A stretch of DNA of 11,925 nucleotides from contig LT636229.1 of assembly GCA_900128565.1 (NCBI GenBank), positions 1-11,925 of the forward strand, in the 5' to 3' direction. How positions within the stretch are numbered: position 1 is the stretch's first letter; every line of letters begins with the position of its first letter. A program made the position numbers and the translations under genes. This DNA is from Stramenopiles sp. TOSAG23-6. Lineage: Eukaryota; Sar. Positions 1 to 7,414 of the stretch are shown here, one piece after another. The notes under the pieces were generated by a model, which was not told the DNA's origin, did no database searches, and saw only the letters and a program-made list of their open reading frames with translations.

Positions 1-101
1 GAAAAATATTTCAAAAAAAAAAAACTAAAATTTGTTAGGTACAAAATTTCGTACGAAACAAAAAACGATTTTTTTTTGTAAAAAAAAAAAATAAAACATA
101 C
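1..101 (-). repeat. Introner-like intron, copy 1 (3' end off window)
   Basis: Intron of the helicase gene directly after the zinc-domain exon. Read on the minus strand it begins GTATGTTTTATTT at 101 and carries the exact palindrome TTTCGTACGAAA. The branch-like CCTAAC and then the GAAATATTTTTC module follow, cut by the window edge. The 5' boundary is placed by alignment with copy 4; a GT four bases upstream (105) is also possible. It is among the least diverged copies over the core. Confidence 0.8.
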
Positions 102-2704
102 ATACACTGCCTTCATTGATACAATTATCACAAGTTTTGTTGCAACCTGTCTTTTGAAATTTTTCTTCAAAATGCTTTAAAAGAAGTTGGCGTCGGCAAA
201 TGACGTCATTTTCACAATATTGTAACATTTGCTTTAATTGATCCATTTGTCGTCGGATTTCACTTGGTTGTGCTGTCTCGCTTTTATTAATTAAAAATTC
301 GTGAAGTTTTTTGTCTCCATAATTATAAAAAAGAATACATTCGGCTTTGCGCCCGTCCCTCCCTGCTCGTCCAGATTCCTGATAATAGCCTATTATAGAT
401 TTTGGCATAGAAAAATGAACTACGTATCTTACATCAGGTTTATTAATACCCATTCCAAAAGCAATAGTGGCAACAATCACTTTACATCTATCTTTTGACC
501 AACGCTCATATATTTTGGAAAAATATTTCAAAAGAAAAAACTAAAATTTGTTAGGTAAAAATTTTCAAAAAAAAAAAAAAAAATTAAAAAATTAAAGATA
601 CATGTTTCTCTCTTCTAAGTTGTTTGTCTTCTATACCCGCATGATACCATTCTACTGAATTTTCAAGTTTTGTACCTTTCAATGCTTCAAGAAGACCTTG
701 TGCAACATCTTCCACCGCTTTCCGAGTTCCTGCGTACACAATACCTGACTCATTTGGATATCGCAAACAAATCTTTGCAATTTCTTTTAAGGTTGTTTTT
801 TTCCCTTTTTTGAGAAACACATCATATGTTAAATTCGGTCGATTAAAACTAGTTGAAAATTGTCGAGGATTTCGCATACAGAGATTTTTCTTGACATCTT
901 CTTGAACAGCTTTCGTTGCAGTTGCTGTTAAGGCCATTAATGGAACATCTGGAAAAGTTTGTTTCAGACAGTTTAAACGCATATAGTCTGGTCTATAATC
1001 ATGACCCCATTGAGAGACACAATGAGCTTCATCAACAACAAACATGCTCAAGAGACCTCGACTATTCAGTCGCTCAAATTGTTGCATCAAACTACTACTT
1101 GCAGCAATTTTTTCAGGTGTTACATACAAAACTTTTAATTCATTACGAGCAACTTGGCCCCAGATTCGACTTGACTCCTCAAACTCCATTGCACTATTTA
1201 GCGTGTTTGCTGCAATGTCATTTTGTTGTAGATCCATCACCTGATCCTGCATCAATGCAAGCAAAGGAGATATTACTATGGTCAAACCTGGGAGTAAAAC
1301 AGCTGGCAACTGGTAGCATAGACTCTTTCCTCCACCAGTTGGCATTAATACAAAAAGATCGTGTCCTTCTAGTGCTAATTTTACTACTTTTTCTTGTACT
1401 AAACGAAAGCGATCATGACCAAATTTGTTTTTCAATTCACGTCGAATTTCAATATCACTATAACTTTTTCTATTACTCATGCTACTTCTAGAAATTTCAT
1501 AATTGTTGTTGTAGTCATTATTTGTATTATTGTATTGATTTCCATTCTGATAGTTATTGTTGTAGTCATTATTTGTATTATTGTATTGATTACAAGAAGA
1601 GTTGCTACAATCGCTTATATTCCGACTCAGATCAATCACATCATCACATTTTTTCATATTCGTATTATTATTTTGATTAAAACTATTTTCATCATCAAAA
1701 CTATTTATACGATCGAGCCTAGTTGAGTGATTACAGTTAGACATTTTAGAATCCGTATCATTCTTATTGTTTGTCATGTTTTTTTTATATGTTTTTTTAC
1801 AATCCGTATCATTAGGGTTAGGGTTATTGTTTGTCATGTTTTTTTTATATGTTTTTCTCTCTTTTTTAAGTAGACTTCTTCGTTCTGTGAGATTTTTAAT
1901 ACGAACATGCAGCATTTTTCCACGTTTTGTTTCTTGTTCTTCGAAAGTCATTTCATCCCATGTATCTTCCGCGTCAAGTAAGTTTCCAGATACTTGATCG
2001 TATGTATTTTAGAAAAATATTTGAGAAAAAAATTTGAAAAATTTGTTAGGTACAAAATTTCGTATGAAAAAAAAATTCGAGTTTTTTTTTCCGAAAAAAA
2101 AAATAAAACATATACTCTCGTTGTATGTCTTGAAATGACTTTCCAGGTAACCCTAACCCTACATTTATTGTGCCTACTGTTGTTTCTAGTTGCATTGAAG
2201 AATTTGGATTCATAGTATTATCTCTATTTTGATTGAAATTGTTACATTGGTTGTTTTGACTTTTAGTAGTAGTTTTTGATAAAGCAAACTCTTTGTATGC
2301 GCATTCTGGAATATGTATTTTGGAAAAATATATTTGTATTATTTTTGTAGAAAAAAAATCGTTAGGTACAAAATTTACTATGAAAAAAAATTTGAAATTT
2401 GAAAAAAATAAAACATACATCCTCCTCAATAGTCATTTGTGGGATATTTTCCGATTTCTGAGACAACTGCTTTTCTTTATATGTTGCGGCCTCTACTTTG
2501 TCCATTTCCTCCATAATATCTCCGTAATCTTCATCATAATCAGAAAACAAATCATCTTCGTCTTCTTCCACATTATGAATTGTTGGTTTTTTATCATTTG
2601 TTTTGTTTAAAGAATATCCAATCGTAGTAGTAAGTTGTGTAGGTTTCGTGTTATTGAATTGTTGTGTAGGTTTCGTGTTATTGAATTGTAGAGATACCTT
2701 TTTC

Positions 2705-2736
<32 letters not shown>

Positions 2737-3255
2737 AGTAGTGTTACACATCTTTCCAATGTCCTGTTTCATATTATTATAATTATCATTGTTATTAATA
2801 TGTGTCTTTGTATTGATTTGCATTGGTTCACTTTTCATATTATTATTATTATTATTATTATTANTATTATTATTATTATTATTATTACTATTATAGCCAG
2901 TAGGTCGATTGAAATTATCTGGTTTAGTAGAGTTATGCGAGCCAAGTTTATAGGGTACTATATTTCCAGGCAATTTCGGTGGACCCAACCAACCAGATTG
3001 TAACGGAACAGTTTTGTGAGTTTCTGATATTGACGTGCCTGCGAAACGTTTTAGCGAATTCAACCATCCCGAAGACCGACGAAGATCCTCATCATTTGGT
3101 TTACCTCGAAAATTTGGATCATTTGAAGACAACGATTTCCGCTTATGTATTGCAACTCGATAATATCGTCCACCTCTATTCGTAACCTCACCGTGTTGAT
3201 TTCTCCAATGTACATGTTCTGCAAGGTTGTTTTTCATTTTTCGATTTCCTGCCAT
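1..3255 (-). CDS. RecQ-family ATP-dependent DNA helicase (multi-exon, 3' end outside window)
   Basis: A 3'-5' DNA helicase of genome maintenance, acting in the nucleus. Proposed exons: 3255-2419, 2312-2115, 2002-602 and about 507-102, all open and joined in phase. Exon 3 carries the Q-motif region ([10 protein letters not shown]), Walker A (MPTGGGKS), the DEAH box ([19 protein letters not shown]), motif III (LTATAT) and motif IV ([11 protein letters not shown]). Exon 4 carries motif V ([17 protein letters not shown]), motif VI ([13 protein letters not shown]) and the Cys cluster of the RecQ C-terminal zinc domain ([10 protein letters not shown], then CNKTCDNC). The wording of motifs V-VI and the Zn region resembles RECQ1, BLM and bacterial RecQ; what follows is off the window, so the subclass is unresolved. 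The start is the ATG at 3255, the first in the open frame. More than 500 residues precede the helicase core, rich in Asn and Lys and with in-frame tandem repeats; I recognise no domain there. The frame looks broken only because of the introns. Confidence 0.9.
508..601 (-). repeat. Introner-like intron, copy 2
   Basis: It separates the exon ending REKH from the exon with motif V of the helicase. On the minus strand it runs from GTATCT after AAACAT to CCAAAATATAT before GAGCG. It keeps CCTAACAAATTTTAG and the 3' module but has lost the CGTACG palindrome. A canonical end at AG three bases further (intron 505-601) is equally in frame and gives a helicase spacing matching other RecQ proteins, so this copy alone does not decide the splice type. 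Confidence 0.75.
1504..1596 (-). repeat. 51-bp period tandem repeat in helicase coding sequence
   Basis: The stretch containing gtagtcattatttgtatta starts again 51 bp later (gtagtc at 1511 and at 1562). It encodes a 17-residue Asn/Tyr-rich unit ([14 protein letters not shown]) twice, just upstream of the helicase core. The unit length is a multiple of three, so copy-number changes keep the frame. Confidence 0.85.
1750..1857 (-). repeat. Two-copy in-frame tandem repeat with telomere-like insertion
   Basis: About 49 bp at 1750-1798 recurs at 1801-1857 and encodes the repeated KNMTNN...NDTD segments in the helicase N-terminal region. The copies match closely, except that the second holds AGGGTTAGGG (on the plus strand) where the first has a single C. 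This net 9-bp in-frame addition makes a TTAGGG-type run at 1812-1826. Confidence 0.8.
2003..2114 (-). repeat. Introner-like intron, copy 3 (non-canonical ends)
   Basis: Lies between exon 2 (ending in QRE) and exon 3 of the helicase gene. On the minus strand the 5' end is TATATGTTTTATTT, the core is TTTCATACGAAA followed by GTACCTAACAAATTT, and the 3' end is TTTTTCTAAAATACA before TACGATCAAG. The nearby GT donor (GAGA, then GTATAT) is phase 2, while the following AG acceptors (CAAG, GGAAG) are phase 1, so GT-AG splicing would shift the frame. Cutting at the inverted-repeat ends keeps both exons in frame. The exact cut can slide by 2 nt because of a shared TA. Confidence 0.8.
2313..2418 (-). 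repeat. Introner-like intron, copy 4 (non-canonical ends)
   Basis: Lies between exon 1 (ending in EED) and exon 2 (starting IPECAYKEF) of the helicase gene. On the minus strand it begins GTATGTTTTATTT and ends TTTTTCCAAAATACAT; the core has GTACCTAACG with a diverged palindrome. The canonical acceptor (ATTCCAG) would be phase 1 against the phase-0 GTATGT donor. The other GT donor in phase (GTTTTA) would create a TAA at the junction. Removal of 2313-2418 gives an open frame. The AT before the intron repeats at its 3' end, so an AT...AC cut gives the same mRNA. Confidence 0.8.
2634..2690 (-). repeat. 27-bp period tandem repeat in helicase exon 1
   Basis: gttgtgtaggtttcgtgtta occurs at 2634 and again at 2661, almost perfectly. 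It encodes FNNTKPTQ twice. Confidence 0.85.
2707..2891. repeat. Two (ATT)n microsatellites encoding Asn runs
   Basis: ATT runs lie at about 2707-2735 and 2838-2891. On the coding (minus) strand they read AAT, giving poly-Asn. The second run holds an undetermined base at 2864, probably from the difficulty of sequencing it. Run lengths may therefore be unreliable. Confidence 0.9.
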
Positions 3256-3669
3256 TATAGCGTGACTTGTATTCGACTGCAGCTACAGCAGCTAAATTAT
3301 ATAGTTCCAGTTCTCAAATGCGATGACAACGAATACGTGACCTATTCAATATCTAAAAGTTCTTTATTTATTACCTGAATGTGGTAGGAGCAGAGGGAGA
3401 GAAAACGATAGATTTACTTGAAGGAAGAGTCTGGAATTGGAGAATATAGTACACATGTGTGCATTGCCATTGTGCGTTGCGCGAACATCAAATTCCAAAT
3501 TTTCCCCAATCAAAAATATTGACACGACGACACAAACCTGCCTGAGACATGAATTTTAGAAGAAATTTCTGTCAAGACCGAGTAGACACAGACTGTTGAC
3601 TTGCTCAAGATACTACCTTCTAACTTTGTACGTCAGGTCATAATATATCTATTCCTCATAGAGAGGACA
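3256..3669. promoter_or_regulatory. Divergent intergenic region, helicase / GID8-like gene
   Basis: 414 bp separate the start codons of two diverging genes, so promoters and 5' UTRs of both should lie here. It is less AT-rich and less homopolymeric than the introns. I see no convincing TATA box, repeat or RNA gene. The frame of the plus-strand gene stays open upstream to about 3601, but has no ATG before 3670. Confidence 0.45.
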
Positions 3670-6040
3670 ATGAATACCCAAGATGGTCTATATCCAAATG
3701 CAGGATACCCACGATCATTTCCTCAACATCGGGAAGATAGTGAAACACTAATATCTTCCCCGCCTGGCGTATTTTTCTATAGTAATCAATATTCACCGAA
3801 CTCAAAAGACTCTTCTTGGTTTGAGTTTGAGGAGACCCGCCGTTTGAAAGTGTCAAAATCAGAGTGGGAACATAGAATGAGAACATGTGGTTCGATGAAA
3901 ACACATGAAACAGACTTGAATAATTCTGACTGGAGTATGGATTTGCGGAAGACTATTTTAGATTACTTAACGGTACGTGGTTGGGGTAAAGCAGCTGCAG
4001 CATTTTATAGAGAATCTGCCTTCGAGGAGGTCAAAGCAGTGAATAATTTTGAAACGTCTATTGTAGAAAATTCACCGGGGGTAATACGCAGGCGAATAAA
4101 GTATGCAATTGAATCTGGAAAGGTGCTACATGCAATAGAAGAAATCTCAGAATATTTTCCTAATGTTTTGACAGATTGTAAGTTATCATTTTTATTGCAC
4201 AACCAGCAACTTATAGAACTAGTTCGTGAAGGCAATGTTAAAGATGCTCTAAAATATGCTAGTGAGCATCAACCGGAACTTGGTTTAAGGACATTAGACA
4301 ATAACTCTATAGAAATAAGTGATAGAAAAAATGGGGAGGATAAAGTTGTAAGTGCTGAGTCATATGATAATAATTGTAGTAAGAAATTTTCTAAAAGTGA
4401 AAATGAAAGTAAAGATAGTACTATAATTGCAACAGAAAACTTTGATGGAATTAATAGTGAAAATAAACAGCAATTAAATGGAGCAAATACAAAAAATCAA
4501 CAGAATGGACATATATCAAATAAAACAAATAAAACAAATGAAACAAATGAAACAAATGAAACAAATGAAATAAAAGAGAGAAAACAGTCATCCAAAGAAA
4601 TAAAAGAGAGAAAACAGTTATCCAAAGAAGTTCAAGAATCAACACGAAATCCTGAGTTTCTAACAATGCTCAATGAAACAATGGGACTTATTGCATTTCG
4701 AGATCCTACAAAATCTCCTTCTCACAAGTTATTAGAGCAGTCTCAAAGAAATGTTGTTTCAAATGCATTCGACTTTGCAATGAGACAATATATCCCGGGT
4801 ACCTTTCCATCATGAATTTTAGATATAGTTTTTCGTATNTTTTTTTTTTTTCTAACGATTTTTTTTTGAAATATTTTTTCACAATATTGGGACTCCTCGA
4901 ATAGAACATCTACTGAGACAAATTGGCTGGTGGCAAATTGAACTTGCAAAGTCTCACGAATGTCCTAAAGTTGAGATGACAAAAACTGGATTGACAACAG
5001 TGAACTTAATATCAAAGTTGCCAAATAGAGCATCTATGCCAAGTGTACTTCCAACTCCTCATCAAAGGAATGGGTTTTTCAATCAACAGGTGACCCCAGA
5101 TTTTAACTCGCGTATTCGAAATCGCATTTTTCGTAATCATTCAAGAAGAACAAACACGAGTTCAACACAAACAACAAATGTAAGACAAAACACAAATCGT
5201 TATAGAGTGGAATCTTCAGTCAATTTATTACGATCTATGAGACGTAGACGTAGTCCTTTCATTAGCAGGAACCCACGTCATAGTAGTAGTCCAAATGATA
5301 TTGAAAGCACTAGTCAGCCGGTCCGTCTTCAATTAGAATCGCGAGAAGGGCACAGATATTTAATAAGCACCGGAACAAATACAATTCGCGGAAATGATAG
5401 TACAAATAGCGACGATTATGATGCATATTCATCATCAAATTATGAAAGNTCTGGATATAGCTCTCCAAGTAATAGAATGCGTCATCGATTTTATCAAAAT
5501 ACCAATAATAATAATGAAGTAAGCCCTTTCAATAGGTCTTCACTCTCTCATGCCCAAACAACATCTAATTTGTTTGAACCCAATGATTTAGAACCAAATA
5601 TGAATCTTGGAAGAATCAGTTCTCAGAATGAGGTCGTTGGTGATAATACTAATACTAATACTAATACTAATAATGAAATCATTAATCAGCAGGTTAGTAG
5701 GAATGATAGTGGTTTGGATAATTGGGGCAGATATAATATTGAATCTCACCGGACAAGGCGACAAAGATCGTTTGGTAGAACTCGGTCTGCGCAACAAGTA
5801 ATCAATCCATTTTCCAATTCTAGTAGGAATGCTTTTGCATACGAAACTGTTGATACATCTTTGCAAACTCTTCGAGCACCACAATATGCTGCTCGAGCTG
5901 GAGCACGAATCTGGGCACGAGCGCACCAGGGACATCAAGGCGTTGCGAGTGACTATGAAAATGTGGTAAATAGTGATTTATTTTCCAATCAAACTCACGA
6001 AATAGCAAATAATGAGCTCGAGGTTGACGATCAAAATTAG
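3670..6040 (+). CDS. GID8: GID8-like LisH-CTLH-CRA protein (GID/CTLH ubiquitin ligase subunit)
   Basis: Probable scaffold subunit of the GID/CTLH E3 ubiquitin ligase, which acts in the cytoplasm and nucleus. Exons 3670 to about 4811 and about 4888-6040. The segment VSKSEWEHRM matches the ITKDEW-type start of GID8. Then come LisH (residues about 88-120, DLRKTILDYLTVRGW...AAAAFYRES), CTLH (about 134-200, RRRIKYAIESGKVLHAIEEI...LLHNQQLIELVREG) and CRA (from about 326, LNETMGLIAFRDPTKSP...LLEQSQR). After the intron it continues TPRIEHLLRQIGWWQIELA...CPKVEM, like TPKLAKLLK...WAQNEL...YPKM of GID8. Oddities: about 60 extra residues at the N-terminus, a roughly 115-residue low-complexity insertion between CTLH and CRA, and a roughly 340-residue Ser/Arg/Asn-rich tail. 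Human GID8 is about 228 residues. The first in-frame ATG is at 3670. A base is undetermined at 5449. Confidence 0.85.
4526..4630 (+). repeat. In-frame tandem repeats in the GID8-like linker
   Basis: Repeated ACAAATAAA/ACAAATGAA 9-bp units encode KTNKTNETNETNE. They are followed by two near-identical 30-bp units (gaaataaaagagagaaaaca...) encoding EIKERKQSSK and EIKERKQLSK. They sit in the insertion between the CTLH and CRA parts and probably form a flexible charged linker. Confidence 0.85.
4812..4888 (+). repeat. Introner-like intron, copy 5 (diverged, non-canonical ends)
   Basis: Interrupts the CRA region of the GID8-like gene. It begins ATGAATTTTAG after CCATC and ends TTTTTTCACAATAT before TGGGACT. 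It keeps TTTCGTAT and CTAACG but is the most diverged copy, and holds an N at 4839. No GT is available at the inferred 5' end. A GT-AG alternative (donor CCCGG, then GTACCT; acceptor GAATAG) is in frame. However, it would remove the conserved TPRIE segment and shorten the loop before the final helix. The exact cut is uncertain by a base. Confidence 0.75.
5645..5675 (+). repeat. (AATACT)n hexanucleotide repeat
   Basis: About four perfect units encode Asn-Thr repeats in the tail of the GID8-like protein. The hexamer keeps the reading frame. Confidence 0.85.
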
Positions 6041-6407
6041 GAGAGAAGAGTAAGAAGTATCTACGAAATATATTATATAAAGAAGTAGTCATTCATTGAA
6101 ATGTTTGTTTTTATGCAAAATAGATTTTTTGTCTGTGTCCTTGTTCAATAAGAAAGTAATATCTAACCGTTCCGGTCGTTCCTATAGTACGGTAGGGTAA
6201 CTAGTAGGGTCCTAATGGTATTCTTACGTTAATTACGGTACCTTACCGGTTACCGGTACGGTAGACACTTATGGCCCAAAGGGTCGTCTACCTACGTATA
6301 GCTACATTACGTACTATCATCAATGCATAACTTCAACATTAAGAGACTATTCCATGATAACATAAGCCATGTCGATTCGAAGTTCGAGGATAGAAGCATG
6401 AAGTGAT
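6041..6407. other. Intergenic region with a structured, GTA/TAC-rich segment
   Basis: 367 bp between two plus-strand genes. From about 6165 to 6310 the composition departs from the surroundings, with many TACG, GGTA and ACCGGT words. It includes a near-palindrome at 6239-6263 (arms TACCGGT and ACCGGTA around one T, extended by TACC and GGTA after one mismatch). It also includes a hairpin: GGTAGAC (6260-6266) pairs with GTCTACC (6286-6292), and inside it GGCCC (6273-6277) pairs with GGGTC (6281-6285) around AAA. GTACGGTAG occurs directly repeated at 6187 and 6256. Function unknown: possibly a structured RNA, a 3' UTR element or a small repeat relic. No open frame of note. Confidence 0.55.
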
Positions 6408-7253
6408 ATGAAGCCTAGAAATAGCGACAAGAAGTCCTTGCTAAAGTCACTATTAAGCATTCCAGTATCATCTTGTACTTTATCTACGGAACAGATTAAA
6501 AAAGGAAGTAAGGTGTTTGGGGAAATGACAAGAGTCACTTCTTGGCTATATTTGGGGTCCCGATTTAATGCTGCTGACAAGGATGCACTTTTAAAGGCAA
6601 ATATCACACATATCATTAACCTTAGCAAAGCTGTGCCCAACTTTTTCGCTACTGAAGGTAACCGACAACACTCTAACCTAGTCGTTCAGTACAACAATAA
6701 TTTTTGTGTTGAGGACTCAGCAGCTGTGGATATTTCTAATGAAATGAAGCAATTTTGTCTTTATTTAGAAAATATCCGTAAAGAAAAAGCGTTGGGTATC
6801 ACAGAAAAATGTAGCACTAGTAAAAAGCACGAAAAAGAATATAGCAGTACTTTTGGAAGTCTGAACAATCATGACCAGAAAAGTAGACAGAAACACTTTA
6901 TAGGATCCGTATTAGTACATTGTAAGTGTGGAGTATCTCGAGCACCAACATTTGTGGTAGCATACTTGATGAAATTTGCCGCGGAGGCTTTCAATCATGA
7001 ATCTTTGGTTTCTACTTCACCAGATTTTTTTGAAAAGCTCTCACACGCTACCTCTGCTTTAGAGTGGCTCAGTAGCATAAGACCTTGTATTAATCCTAAT
7101 GTAGGTTTTAGAGGTCATTTGCATATTTGGGAAAATGCCCCCATACCGACCAACAAAACAGCTGTGGTTGGCAAGCAATTACTGATTAAAAAATCCCAGA
7201 AAAGGAATAAAGATAGAGAAATAGTGAGAATAAAAATTTGTAGTATACAATAA
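6408..7253 (+). CDS. Dual-specificity protein phosphatase
   Basis: A 281-residue intronless cysteine-dependent phosphatase, expected to remove phosphate from Ser/Thr/Tyr residues of proteins. The catalytic P-loop is HCKCGVSRA (Cys172, Arg178), fitting HCx5R. VEDSAAVDI around residues 101-109 is the expected general-acid loop, with Asp103 the likely acid. The family opening (SWLYLGSRFNAADKDAL, ITHIINLS) and the closing helix with RPCINPNVGF...LHIWE are present. Between acid loop and P-loop lies an extra, mostly charged stretch of about 45 residues (roughly 122-165), longer than in simple DUSPs. The C-terminus is Lys/Arg-rich (KKSQKRNKDRE). The start at 6408 is chosen because the ATG at 6399 stops at once. 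The stop at 7251 overlaps an AATAAA (7249-7254) that could serve as a polyadenylation signal. Substrate unknown. Confidence 0.88.
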   Translation: MKPRNSDKKSLLKSLLSIPVSSCTLSTEQIKKGSKVFGEMTRVTSWLYLGSRFNAADKDALLKANITHIINLSKAVPNFFATEGNRQHSNLVVQYNNNFCVEDSAAVDISNEMKQFCLYLENIRKEKALGITEKCSTSKKHEKEYSSTFGSLNNHDQKSRQKHFIGSVLVHCKCGVSRAPTFVVAYLMKFAAEAFNHESLVSTSPDFFEKLSHATSALEWLSSIRPCINPNVGFRGHLHIWENAPIPTNKTAVVGKQLLIKKSQKRNKDREIVRIKICSIQ

Positions 7254-7414
7254 ATGCTTTCCAATAAGAAAATGTTATGAATTTAAAATCACACGAAAAT
7301 AAATTTGCATTTTACTTTAAATACGAGAAGGTCATTACCACAAGTTCCCGATGTTTCAGTATATGCACCAAATGCTATGACACCAGTAAAGTACAAAAGT
7401 TTACTAGGATGTGG

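Noticed and set aside
916-1491. 191-codon plus-strand frame
   Set aside because: It lies antisense to the helicase core and has no recognisable protein features; it mirrors the coding strand.
1-1951. RecQ helicase as a broken pseudogene
   Set aside because: The interruptions coincide with the repeated intron family, and all helicase motifs are intact and in order once these are removed.
1812-2161. Chromosome end (telomere) in the window
   Set aside because: Only about two repeat units at each site, in opposite orientations and inside open reading frames, with genes on both sides.
6165-6310. tRNA gene in the structured intergenic segment
   Set aside because: The hairpins do not form a cloverleaf, and no B-box-like GGTTCGANNCC is present.
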